64,000 bases of DNA, from contig NZ_JALJQZ010000009.1 of NCBI RefSeq assembly GCF_022968395.1, positions 86,173 through 150,172 of the forward strand. Direction: 5' to 3'. Shown here in pieces: positions 36,219 through 45,168 of this stretch. Below the pieces are notes generated by a model. The model did no database searches and was not told where the DNA came from. It was given only the letters and a program-made list of their open reading frames with translations. A program made the position numbers and the translations under genes. Numbering within the stretch: the stretch's first letter is position 1; each line of letters begins with the position of its first letter. This DNA comes from Affinirhizobium lemnae. Its GTDB lineage: Bacteria; Pseudomonadota; Alphaproteobacteria; Rhizobiales; Rhizobiaceae.

Positions 36219-36303
36219 TCCGTTCCTACGCCGGCATGACCCGGATCAGGTTCAAGGGTCCGGCTCACCGCCATCTCAGCACCGTACAGGTACTCCCCTC
36301 GGA
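36219..36303 (-). promoter_or_regulatory. TPP (THI-box) riboswitch
   Basis: Read on the minus strand, the sequence shows the conserved TPP aptamer blocks in order. These are GGGGAGTACC, then TGCTGAGATGGCGG, then ACCCTTGAACCTGATC, then CCGGGTCATGCCGGCGTAGG. It lies about 125 bases upstream of the permease start. TPP binding would switch off the thi operon, by termination or by blocking the ribosome site. I did not see an unambiguous terminator. The seven genes from thiX through the DctP gene are candidates for its control. Confidence 0.95.
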
Positions 36304-36444
36304 ATTTGCGCTGAATATGGTAAGAATCCTGCCGTTGTCAACGAAAAGTAGGATGGATGGAATTCGCTGGCCAATACCGATTCATGGTTGTGTGCAAAGA
36401 TCGATAGACGTTGAACGCAGATGCTATTCCGGCTAGACCGAGGC

Positions 36445-37713
36445 ATGGCTTTCAGGTTCATACACACAGCCGACATTCACCTCGATTCTCCTCTGCGGAG
36501 CCTTTCGCTGCGCAATGCGGAGCTGGCAGAACTCATTGGCGATGCCACACGGCAAGCGCTTGTGCGTATCGTCGATCTCTGCCTTGAAGAGCGGGTCGAT
36601 GCGCTGATCATCGCCGGAGATCTTTACGACGGCGACCAGACCTCGATGAAGACTGCGCGATTCCTGGCAACGCAGATGCAGCGGCTGCATGAGGCGAATA
36701 TCAACGTCTTCAAGATCCGCGGTAATCACGATGCTCTATCCCGCATCACCCAGGAATTGGTACTACCGCCTTCGGTCAAAGTGTTTTCCGGGCGCGCCGA
36801 AAGTGTTGAATTGAACGCCGGGAACCACACGGTCGCCATCCATGGCCTCAGCTTTGCCAAGCCACAGGCTCCGGAAAGCCTTCTGCCGAAATACAAACCG
36901 GCAGTTTCCGGCGCAATCAACATCGGCATCATGCATACGAGTCTCGCTGGCGCGCCAGGCCATGATCTCTATGCACCCTGCTCCGTCAGCGAACTGCATG
37001 CCTCCGGCTTTCACTACTGGGCTCTTGGCCATATTCACCAGCGGACGCATCACGCAGGAGAACGGACGGTCATCATGCCCGGCATGCCACAGGGGCGTGA
37101 TATCAACGAGGCAGGAGAAAAAAGCGTCACGCTGGTGACTGTTCGTGACGATGGTAGTCTGGCGATCGAAGAACGCCTCACGAGCATTGCACAATTTGCT
37201 CGTATCGACGTCGACGTGTCAGGCCTGACGGAATGGACAGATCTCGCAGAACGCATTGGCTCCACTCTGGAGCGCGAAAGAATACGTACCCTCTCAAGCC
37301 ATCTCGTTGCGCGTCTGCGTCTGATTGGCGAAACGCCTCTGGCCTGGACGATGCGCCGTGACATGGATCTGCTTCTGGCTGAAGCCGAACAGCGCGCGGA
37401 AAGAACCGGGCGGGTCTGGATCGAAAAGCTCGAGCTGGATGTGAGCCCACCCTCGGCGCCTGTCGGCGTATCAGGTGGAGATCCGGTGGTTGAGCTCAAG
37501 GAGATTATTCACCGTCAGGTCATCCCCTCGGCGGGTTACAGGGAGCAGGTGCGCGAGCTCGTCACCCAGCTTCTTGATGATCTTCCCGCAGAAGCAAGGC
37601 AGTTTGCGGGAAAGGATACCGAAAGTTTCGACAGCCTCGTCGATCAGTTGATAGCACAGGGCAGCGAAGACATCCTTTCGCGACTGGCCTCCGTTGATCG
37701 GGAGAAGAACTGA
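36445..37713 (+). CDS. Mre11/SbcD-like metallophosphoesterase (YhaO family)
   Basis: This predicted DNA repair nuclease has 422 residues from ATG 36445 (MAFRFIHTADIHLDSPL). The frame also opens at 36421. All five Mre11 phosphoesterase motifs are present in order: HTADIHLDSP, IIAGDLYDGDQ, KIRGNHDALS, GIMHTS and YWALGHIHQR. The C-terminal ~170 residues are the YhaO-type extension, which would contact the partner ATPase. It overlaps the next gene by one base (TGATG), which implies a stoichiometric complex. Its start is divergent from the thi riboswitch operon. Confidence 0.88.
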   Translation: MAFRFIHTADIHLDSPLRSLSLRNAELAELIGDATRQALVRIVDLCLEERVDALIIAGDLYDGDQTSMKTARFLATQMQRLHEANINVFKIRGNHDALSRITQELVLPPSVKVFSGRAESVELNAGNHTVAIHGLSFAKPQAPESLLPKYKPAVSGAINIGIMHTSLAGAPGHDLYAPCSVSELHASGFHYWALGHIHQRTHHAGERTVIMPGMPQGRDINEAGEKSVTLVTVRDDGSLAIEERLTSIAQFARIDVDVSGLTEWTDLAERIGSTLERERIRTLSSHLVARLRLIGETPLAWTMRRDMDLLLAEAEQRAERTGRVWIEKLELDVSPPSAPVGVSGGDPVVELKEIIHRQVIPSAGYREQVRELVTQLLDDLPAEARQFAGKDTESFDSLVDQLIAQGSEDILSRLASVDREKN

Positions 37714-40700
37714 TGCGTCTTTCCCGGCTCGATCTCACGCGCTACGGCAAGTTTACCGACCGCGTGCTCGACTTTGGCGCACACCGAGAAGGTTCGCCGG
37801 ACCTCCATATCGTCTACGGTCTGAACGAGGCGGGAAAATCGACGGCATTCTCCGCCTATCTCGATCTGCTATTCGGTATTCCCGACAAGAGTTCCTACGA
37901 TTTTTTGCATGCCTATAGCGCCATGCAAATCGGCGGGCGATTGGAGATCGACGGTCGCGGACAGGATTTCATCCGCATCAAGAAGCGGACAAACGCACTC
38001 CTTGATCGCTCTGGTCAACCACTGCCGGAAGCCGTTATTGCATCTGCACTGGGCGGGCTGACGCGTGACTCCTACAAGGCCATGTTTTCGCTTGATGAGC
38101 ATTCGCTGCAGGATGGCGGACGTGCGATTGTGGAAAGCAAGGGGGATCTGGGGGAGCTTCTGTTTTCCGCAAGCGCAGGCCTTGCCGAACTTAGCCGCGT
38201 TTTGAACGCGACCGAAGAAGAGGCTTTCGCCTTTCACAAAAAGCGAGCCCGCACCACGCAACTGGCCGATTTGAAGCAGCGACTGGCTGGGCTGAAGGCG
38301 GAACGGGACGAAATCGACACCTATGCCCCGGCCTTCGCCGGCCTTGTTTCGACCCGCGATCAAGTCCAGAAGAATTACAGCACAGTCCTTCAAGAACTTT
38401 CAGGCGCGCAGGTCGAGGCGCTGAGATTGCAGGCGGAATTGCGCGCGCTGCCTTTGCTGCGCGAACTGCGGCGCACTGAAGAAGCTCTTGTGCCACTGGC
38501 AGATCTTCCGCGTCCGCCCAGAGAATGGGCCGCCCTTCTTGCCGAAGCTATGCGCGATGAAACGCAGCTGGAAACAGAGAAGGCCGGTCTTGCGGCATCT
38601 ATCGAGCGCCTTGAAAGCGAGATTGCGGCAATTGCCATAGATCCCAAGATCCGCGAGGCAGCAGATGCAATCTCCACGCTGACGCTCGAAAAGGCGCGCC
38701 ATATTACCGGAGTAAAGGATCTCGAGAGACGGCAGCTTGAGTTGGCCGAAAGTCAGGCACTTCTTCAGCAGGCTCTGCGCACGCTTGGCAAAGAAGGTGA
38801 AAATCAGCCTGAAACGCTCATTCTTTCACCGGCTCTGACGGGCAAGCTTCGCGATTTGATCGAAACGCGATCTGGCATCAGTGCGACGTTGAAGACCGTT
38901 CAGCGCGAAGTTGAACGCATTGAAGCCGCCATTGAACTTGCCGCCGTAAAACTAGCGGACCATTCCTCGTCCGATCGTGATGAGAAAAAGGACCGGCAGG
39001 TGACCGCGGTCCTCGAGCGGCTTCGCAAAAGCGACACTCGTTCCCTTATCACGTTGGAGAAACGGGGATTGGAGCGACTACGGCGGCAGGTAGAACAGAC
39101 CGCGACCGCTCTCCTGCCCAGGGAGGGGACCGCCGACGAGCTTAGGTCTCTGAGAGTGCCCGATCCTCGGCAGATGGAGGCTTGGCGTCAGCAGTCTGCG
39201 GAATTGGACCGGCAGACGGCCCGGATGAAGGAAAGCCTGCGCGAAACCCGCACGCGGCTTGCGGAGACGGAGGCGCGTCTTGCTGCATCGCGTAGCGAGG
39301 CGGAAAATTTTGATGACGCATCCGCCGCCGCGCTACGCCAGCGTCGAAACGAGGCATGGCAGCAGCATCTCAGCAGTTTGACCGCGGAGACCGCTCAATC
39401 CTTCGACGCCTTGATGCAAGAGTACGACAAGGTCAGCGACAGCCGTCTTGCCCACTCCGGGGAGTTGGTTGAGTGGCGGCGACTGCGGCAAGAGCGGCAG
39501 GCGCTTTCGGTGAAGCTCCGGGAGACCGAAGAGGCTCTCGCTGAGATCAGCCAGGAACGAACGGATCTGTTGCATCGTCTGATGGAGGTACTGCCTTTCG
39601 AGCGCGGAAAGGAAGCAGACATCCCGGCGGTGATCTCATGGATCGAAGGTTTCTCCAGAGCGCGGGCAGACTACCTTTACGCTTACGACAGCTGGGCCGA
39701 CGCCAACGATAAAGTGGAGGAGTTACAGGAAACGGAACGGCAGCAGCTAGAAGAGCTGAACCTGCTGCTTTCGGACATTCCAGACATTCAACCTTCACCA
39801 GCTGATTTCGAAGGAAAACTCGATGCCATCAGTGAATGGCTGACTGCAGGTCAGGAACAGGCCCGGGAGCGGCACCAGCAAGCGAACAGACTTGGCGAGC
39901 TGCAGCGCGATCTGAGCGAGCGCCAGCAGGATCTGGCAGACGCTTGCCAAGCGCAGGACGAATGGCGCGAGGAGTGGATGACCGCGCTGAACCGGACCTG
40001 GTTCGCGGAAGAGACGGACCCCGCCGCGGTGCGTGGCATTCTCGACCGACTGACGGATCTGCCCCGTCTCATTGGACAGCGCGATCAGCTAGCTCATCGC
40101 ACGGAACTGATGGCACGGGACATTGCCCGGTTTGCAGAACAGGTTCGAGAGCTTTGCGCGTCCGTCGGCTGGATCGAGACTGATGAGGATGTGATCGCTC
40201 TTGCCAGCCGACTGGAACGTGGCAGACAAGAAGTGGAACAGCTGCAATTGCACCGGCAGTCCCGGATGGCCGATCTTGGAAGGCAGAAGGAAGCTCTTGA
40301 CGCTGTCGAACTACGGCTCGCGGCCCACGCATCGCGCAAGGCAGAATTCACGTCATTCTTCGGGGTCGAAAGTCTGGATGCCGTCAGCCAATATCTGGAG
40401 CGGGCCGCAGAGCGCGACCGTTTGGACGCACGCGCGGCCGAACTTCGCCATCAACTGCTGGACATGCTGTCTGTGAACAACCTGGATGATGCTGTTCGCA
40501 TGCTGACCGAGCTGGATGCGGAACGCGCGGCGTCGGATGTCCAACAGCTGACGCAAACGATCGAGAACCTGTCTCAGCGATCGCGCGAACTCTATGCGGA
40601 GCTGACGCGGGCCCAGGACAAGATCGATGCGGTTGGCGGCGATGATGCAGTGGCGCGCCTGGAAGCACGACGCGCGACCATCATTCTCGATATCCAGGAG

Positions 40701-41180
40701 CAGGCCCAGCGCTATCTTCGTTTGCGTGTCGGCACCATGGCTGCCGAGACTGCATTGAGCCTTTATCGCGAGAAACACCGCAGTTCGATGATGACCAAGG
40801 CCTCGACGGCTTTCCGGCAGATGACCCGAAACGAATATTCAGGTCTCAGCACCCAGCCCGATGGTGGCAAGGAGATTCTGATCGGTGTGACGAGGGATGG
40901 AGGCTCCAAGCTATCGGATGCCATGTCGACCGGTACGCGCTACCAGCTCTATCTGGCACTGAGACTTGCGGGCTACGAAGAATTCGCGGCCGTTCGCCCG
41001 TCAATTCCCTTCGTCGCTGACGACATCATGGAAACATTTGACGAACCGCGTTCTGAGGAAGTTTTCCGGCTGTTCGGACACATGGCGACCATGGGTCAGG
41101 TGATCTACCTGACCCACCACCGGCATTTATGCGATATTGCAAAATCCGTGGTTCCCGATGTTCAGATCCACGAGTTATAG
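37713..41180 (+). CDS. Rad50/SMC-like AAA ATPase (YhaN family)
   Basis: This 1155-residue ATPase pairs with the Mre11-like nuclease. The N-terminus has Walker A GLNEAGKSTAFSAYLDLLFG (about residues 33-52). The middle ~850 residues are charged heptad-rich coiled coil (for example ELTRAQDKIDAVGGD). The C-terminus brings back the ATPase half: LSDAMSTGTRYQLYLALRLA in place of the ABC signature, Walker B PFVADDIMETFDEPRSEE and a final VIYLTHHRHLCDIA. This is the YhaN layout, larger than SbcC in this order and without an obvious CxxC zinc hook. It probably works in double-strand-break end processing. The gene ends 8 bases before the convergent GH105 stop. Confidence 0.87.
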   Translation: MRLSRLDLTRYGKFTDRVLDFGAHREGSPDLHIVYGLNEAGKSTAFSAYLDLLFGIPDKSSYDFLHAYSAMQIGGRLEIDGRGQDFIRIKKRTNALLDRSGQPLPEAVIASALGGLTRDSYKAMFSLDEHSLQDGGRAIVESKGDLGELLFSASAGLAELSRVLNATEEEAFAFHKKRARTTQLADLKQRLAGLKAERDEIDTYAPAFAGLVSTRDQVQKNYSTVLQELSGAQVEALRLQAELRALPLLRELRRTEEALVPLADLPRPPREWAALLAEAMRDETQLETEKAGLAASIERLESEIAAIAIDPKIREAADAISTLTLEKARHITGVKDLERRQLELAESQALLQQALRTLGKEGENQPETLILSPALTGKLRDLIETRSGISATLKTVQREVERIEAAIELAAVKLADHSSSDRDEKKDRQVTAVLERLRKSDTRSLITLEKRGLERLRRQVEQTATALLPREGTADELRSLRVPDPRQMEAWRQQSAELDRQTARMKESLRETRTRLAETEARLAASRSEAENFDDASAAALRQRRNEAWQQHLSSLTAETAQSFDALMQEYDKVSDSRLAHSGELVEWRRLRQERQALSVKLRETEEALAEISQERTDLLHRLMEVLPFERGKEADIPAVISWIEGFSRARADYLYAYDSWADANDKVEELQETERQQLEELNLLLSDIPDIQPSPADFEGKLDAISEWLTAGQEQARERHQQANRLGELQRDLSERQQDLADACQAQDEWREEWMTALNRTWFAEETDPAAVRGILDRLTDLPRLIGQRDQLAHRTELMARDIARFAEQVRELCASVGWIETDEDVIALASRLERGRQEVEQLQLHRQSRMADLGRQKEALDAVELRLAAHASRKAEFTSFFGVESLDAVSQYLERAAERDRLDARAAELRHQLLDMLSVNNLDDAVRMLTELDAERAASDVQQLTQTIENLSQRSRELYAELTRAQDKIDAVGGDDAVARLEARRATIILDIQEQAQRYLRLRVGTMAAETALSLYREKHRSSMMTKASTAFRQMTRNEYSGLSTQPDGGKEILIGVTRDGGSKLSDAMSTGTRYQLYLALRLAGYEEFAAVRPSIPFVADDIMETFDEPRSEEVFRLFGHMATMGQVIYLTHHRHLCDIAKSVVPDVQIHEL

Positions 41181-41188
41181 GCAAAAGG

Positions 41189-42313
41189 CTATGCAGGTAT
41201 CCGGTGCTGGCCTGCCCTTGCATCGCCGGCGCTGACGAGTTCCGAATAGGCCATCATAAGTGGCGCGACACCCTTGATGTCGTCATCGCGCAGCACCTCG
41301 GTCAGATAGTACTCGGCCGTACCATCCCGGTAATTGCCGTCGAAACCACCAAGCCCGGCCACGCAGCAGATATTGCCGAGGACGGTTCGGCCATCTGCGT
41401 TCTTGATCATAGCGTTGGTCATCAACCCATCCAGGGCTTTCTGACCGGTATCCGCCAGAGCGGGTGAAAGTCCGGGCAGGCGCGCAGCCTTCATGTACGC
41501 ATAGGCCAGCATCGCCGTCGCGGAACTCTCTGGATAATTACCGGGGAGCTCCGGCTGATCGATGACCTGCAGCCAGCGACCATCGGAAAGTTGCATTTCC
41601 TGTAGCCGCAGCAGCAGGGATAGCAACCTGGCAGAAAGCTGATTGGTGGAAGCTCCCGGTGGCAGGGCGTCGATCAGATCCACAAGCGCCATGGCCAACC
41701 AGCCAAGGGAGCGTCCCCAATGTGCGGGTGAAAGACCTGTCGCCGGATCAGCCCATTTCTGTTGCCGCGATTCATCGTAGCCGTGGCGATAGAGATTGGC
41801 ATCCTTGTCTTCAGTCAGGCGAAGAGCCGTCAGCATTTCGCCAAGTGCTTGCTCGGCAAGCCTGGACTGCCGGGCAGCCGCCGCATATTCCGCCTTGAAT
41901 GGCAAAGCCATGTAAAGGCCGTCCAGCCAGACCTGATGCGGATAGCGCAACTTGTGCCAATGCGGTCCGGCTTCAATCCGCGGATGTGTTTCCAGCTGTT
42001 TCGCCAGCAGATCCGCCGCCTTGCGATAGCGATCGTCGCCGGTGCGCCTCGCAAGGTAGAGAAACGCACGACCGGGAAGCACGTTGTCAATGTTGTATTC
42101 GTCAACTGTGTAACCAGCCAGTTCCCCGTTTGGGCCGACCTGAGCGTCTGCGAGGCGCTTCAGATGACGGAACCAACGCTCCTCGCCCGTTGCCTCGTGC
42201 AGCATGATGAGACCGCGATACAGACAGCCGTCTTCATAGCAGGAGGCTCCTCCCTTGTAGAGGCTGTAGTCTCGGGCATAAGCGTCGAAATAGTCAGGCA
42301 GGTTGATGTTCAT
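41189..42313 (-). CDS. glycoside hydrolase family 105-like protein (unsaturated galacturonyl/rhamnogalacturonyl hydrolase)
   Basis: This 374-residue (alpha/alpha)6-barrel enzyme is without a signal peptide and hence cytoplasmic. GH105/YteR features include MLHEATGEERWFRHLKRLAD, YPHQVWLDGLYMALPFKAEY, WADPATGLSPAHWGRSLGWL with the catalytic-region Trp and His, and SSATAMLAYAYMKAARL. These enzymes remove the unsaturated uronic acid left by pectate or rhamnogalacturonan lyases. It overlaps the GH28 gene by 4 bases at the end of the importer operon. Confidence 0.85.
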   Translation of the reverse strand: MNINLPDYFDAYARDYSLYKGGASCYEDGCLYRGLIMLHEATGEERWFRHLKRLADAQVGPNGELAGYTVDEYNIDNVLPGRAFLYLARRTGDDRYRKAADLLAKQLETHPRIEAGPHWHKLRYPHQVWLDGLYMALPFKAEYAAAARQSRLAEQALGEMLTALRLTEDKDANLYRHGYDESRQQKWADPATGLSPAHWGRSLGWLAMALVDLIDALPPGASTNQLSARLLSLLLRLQEMQLSDGRWLQVIDQPELPGNYPESSATAMLAYAYMKAARLPGLSPALADTGQKALDGLMTNAMIKNADGRTVLGNICCVAGLGGFDGNYRDGTAEYYLTEVLRDDDIKGVAPLMMAYSELVSAGDARAGQHRIPA

Positions 42314-43821
42314 GCGGAAACACTCTGCAAAGAAGGAGTCAGGACGATCCCATCACGGCGATCGAATTCGGCATTTTCGGCAATGATCCCGCCATGACGA
42401 AGGGGGATGAAACCGCAGGCCATGTCCGGCACATCCGGTTTGGCATTCGGATCGAATGTGACCCGATAGTTCTCGATTGAAATTCCCGTCACGGGCGATT
42501 CTGGCAGACCATAAAATGCGGCTGCGGCAATACCCACGTTGTCCGCAACGACATTTCGAAGATGAATCCCCGATATCTTTGGCGTGGCATCGGTAACAGG
42601 AAGCGCCGATCGGGATTGAACGTAATCGGACTTTCCGTCCGCATCACAGAAGTAAAATGCGTTGATCACGAGCGGCGTTGCAACCTGGTCCATATAGCAA
42701 TCATCCAGTGAGATATTGCTCACCTGACCACCTCGTCCGCGCCGGGTTTTGATGCGAAGGCCGCGGTCGGTTGCCCGCAGAGAACATCTGCGGATGGTAA
42801 CGTCGCGCACCGTGCCGCTCATTTCGCTTCCGATCACGACGCCGCCATGCCCGCGCTGCATATGGCAATTCTCGATGAGGATGCCTTCGCAGGGCTGGTC
42901 CAGTCCGCCTTTCAGATCCCTCTTCCCTGCCTTGATGGCGATACAGTCATCGCCGACGGAAAAATGGATGCCCACCAATCTGACATCCCGGCTGCATTCC
43001 GGGTTCAAACCGTCGGTGTTGGGCGAATGGGGATCGTTGGATATGCGCAGATCCGCAGCCAGAAAGTCCCGGCAGAAGACGGGATGAACTGTCCAGGAGG
43101 GTGAATTGCATATCGTCAGACCAGTCACTTGCACATGGTCGGAATGCGAAACGAACAGCGTGCGGGGACGCCGGGCGCCATCGCGGGTCTCCTTCGGCCA
43201 CGTCCACCAATCGGCCGCATCGGCGCCACCGTTGATCAGCCCGGCTCCGGTGATGTTCAGGTTCTGGCAGTCGATGGCGGTAATGAGACTGGCAAAGCAG
43301 GCTTCCGCCACCCCTTCCCAGGTTCCAAGAACCCGACCATCGGCATGGCGCGCAGGCAGGATAGGATAGTGCTTCCGGTTTTCATGGCCCAGCAGAACAG
43401 CACCTTCCTCCAGAAGCAAAGTCATATTGCTCTTCAGAAACAGAGGTCCTGAGCGGAACGTACCAGCAGGAATGACAAGTGTGGCACCATTCGGAAGCGT
43501 ATTGATCGCCGCCTGTATGCGTGGCGCATTATCGTCCAGTTCCAGTGATGCACCCTCGTCGACGATGTTGACGAGGGTGCTCTCCCTACTGGTATTGATG
43601 TCGAGCTCGTCTCTGTCGCACAGGAGGCGATATCGTGTCGAAGGTTGCAGGTCGTGGATCGTGAATACGGCCTGATCGGCAACTCCGGTGGCAACAGTCT
43701 CACTCTCATCGTTGATGAGACGCCAGTCTACCAATTCGGCCAGTAAAAAGTGGCTCTGTTCGGCATCAATGCTGACAGTCGCCGTGCGGGTGCTCACGGC
43801 AATCAGCGCTAGTCGCGACAT
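42310..43821 (-). CDS. glycoside hydrolase family 28 (polygalacturonase-type), cytoplasmic
   Basis: The protein is about 503 residues. A frame opens at 43863, but GAGG lies 8 bases before the ATG at 43821 (MSRLALIAVSTRTATV), and 43827 is also possible. Residues 1-80 look like a small beta-sandwich domain (fibronectin-III-like). The parallel beta-helix follows with all four GH28 active-site motifs: NTDG, GDDCIAIKAG, GHGGVVIGSE and RIKTRRG. No signal peptide is present, so it acts on imported oligomers, probably as an exo-acting galacturonidase. It lies between the binding-protein gene and GH105. Confidence 0.86.
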   Translation of the reverse strand: MSRLALIAVSTRTATVSIDAEQSHFLLAELVDWRLINDESETVATGVADQAVFTIHDLQPSTRYRLLCDRDELDINTSRESTLVNIVDEGASLELDDNAPRIQAAINTLPNGATLVIPAGTFRSGPLFLKSNMTLLLEEGAVLLGHENRKHYPILPARHADGRVLGTWEGVAEACFASLITAIDCQNLNITGAGLINGGADAADWWTWPKETRDGARRPRTLFVSHSDHVQVTGLTICNSPSWTVHPVFCRDFLAADLRISNDPHSPNTDGLNPECSRDVRLVGIHFSVGDDCIAIKAGKRDLKGGLDQPCEGILIENCHMQRGHGGVVIGSEMSGTVRDVTIRRCSLRATDRGLRIKTRRGRGGQVSNISLDDCYMDQVATPLVINAFYFCDADGKSDYVQSRSALPVTDATPKISGIHLRNVVADNVGIAAAAFYGLPESPVTGISIENYRVTFDPNAKPDVPDMACGFIPLRHGGIIAENAEFDRRDGIVLTPSLQSVSA

Positions 43822-43886
43822 GGACATGTCCTCGGAAAGCGGGAGGTTGGCCCCGCGCGACATCCTCGCGCGATGCCCTGGGAGGA

Positions 43887-45146
43887 TCAGAATTTCTTCA
43901 GGACACCGTTCACGCCATCGATGATGGTTTCTGCGGCTTCCTTGGAATCAATCTGTCCGTAAGCATATTCTTCGAGCGCATCGAGGAAGACGGAGCGGAT
44001 TTCCGGATGCTCGTTCAGCGGCGAAACGGTGGGGCCGTTGGCCTTGACGATGATGTCATGCGCCTTCAAAAGTTCCGCCTCGATCTTACCGCCGTCCGTC
44101 AGGGTCTTAGCTGCAATCTTGCTGGCGGGAAGACCACGCGAAGTGCCGAGGATCTTGATGGCTTCCGGCTCGTTCAGCAGGCAGTTGACGATCTGGGCCG
44201 CAGCCTTCGGATCCTTCGAACGCTTCGAGATCGAGAAGACCATTGAAGGCTTGCGGTAGACACCATCGGTCTTCGCATCACTTGCCTTCAGGATGGCGAC
44301 AGGCTCCAGCTTCTGGCCCTTCAGTGGATCAGCATATTTGGAGAAGGTCGAATCCCATTCATAGGAACCGGAAATGCGCCCATCTGCCCACTTCGGGCTT
44401 TCGAACAGGTTGAGGTTGCCTTCTGCCGCGACAGACTTCTGCGACATCACGACACCGTCCTTGACCATCTTGCCGTAGAAATCGATGGCCTTGGCCAGCT
44501 CTTCAGGCTTCCAGGCGACTTTCTTCGTGGCCGGGTCGACAAGGTCCTTGCCTGTCGACTGTGTCGCATTCAGCGAGATCAGAAGAACCGCCGTCTCCTT
44601 GACCGCATTCATCGGATAGGCATCAGGGCCGATCTTTTCCTTCACTGCCTTGGCGGCCTTGAAGAGTTCGTCCCAAGTGGTCGGGATCGCAACGCCTGCC
44701 TTGTCGAGCGCGGTCTTGTTGAACATGAACACGCGGCCCGTCGTCGATACAGACAAGCCGTTCAGCTTACCGTTCATCGTGCCAGCAGCGAGATCATCGG
44801 CGGACCACTGGCTGAGATCGATGATGTCCTTGAACTGGTTGAGATCCGCGAAGCCATCACCCTTGATGGAAAAGAGTGGCAGCCATGGCCAGTTGATCTG
44901 CATGATATCGGCTTCCGTGCCGCCTGCGATCTGGGTGGTCACCTTTTCCAGATGACCATCGAAGCCGGTAAACTCGGCCGCGATCTTGTGGCCATATCTG
45001 TCGCCGCAGACCTTCAGGGCTTCCTGTGTTACCTTATGTCGGCTGTCGCCACCCCACCAGGACATGCGTAGATCGGCAGCTTGGCTGACCTGCCCAAGGC
45101 TGGTGGCTGCGAAGGCCGTAGCAAGCAGAAGTTTCGTCAGTTTCAT
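43887..45146 (-). CDS. CUT1 ABC transporter sugar-binding protein (family 1)
   Basis: This 419-residue periplasmic receptor starts at ATG 45146, with GGGGAGG upstream. A longer frame to 45176 lacks support. The signal peptide MKLTKLLLATAFAATSL ends near SQA. The mature start is DLRMSWWGGDSRHKVTQEAL, and GTEADIMQINWPWLPLFSIK is typical of receptors for pectin-derived oligogalacturonides. It follows the ATPase gene by 22 bases and precedes the two glycosidases. The ligand is inferred from these neighbours. Confidence 0.85.
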   Translation of the reverse strand: MKLTKLLLATAFAATSLGQVSQAADLRMSWWGGDSRHKVTQEALKVCGDRYGHKIAAEFTGFDGHLEKVTTQIAGGTEADIMQINWPWLPLFSIKGDGFADLNQFKDIIDLSQWSADDLAAGTMNGKLNGLSVSTTGRVFMFNKTALDKAGVAIPTTWDELFKAAKAVKEKIGPDAYPMNAVKETAVLLISLNATQSTGKDLVDPATKKVAWKPEELAKAIDFYGKMVKDGVVMSQKSVAAEGNLNLFESPKWADGRISGSYEWDSTFSKYADPLKGQKLEPVAILKASDAKTDGVYRKPSMVFSISKRSKDPKAAAQIVNCLLNEPEAIKILGTSRGLPASKIAAKTLTDGGKIEAELLKAHDIIVKANGPTVSPLNEHPEIRSVFLDALEEYAYGQIDSKEAAETIIDGVNGVLKKF

Positions 45147-45168
45147 GGTCGTTCCTCCCCGAACGCGT

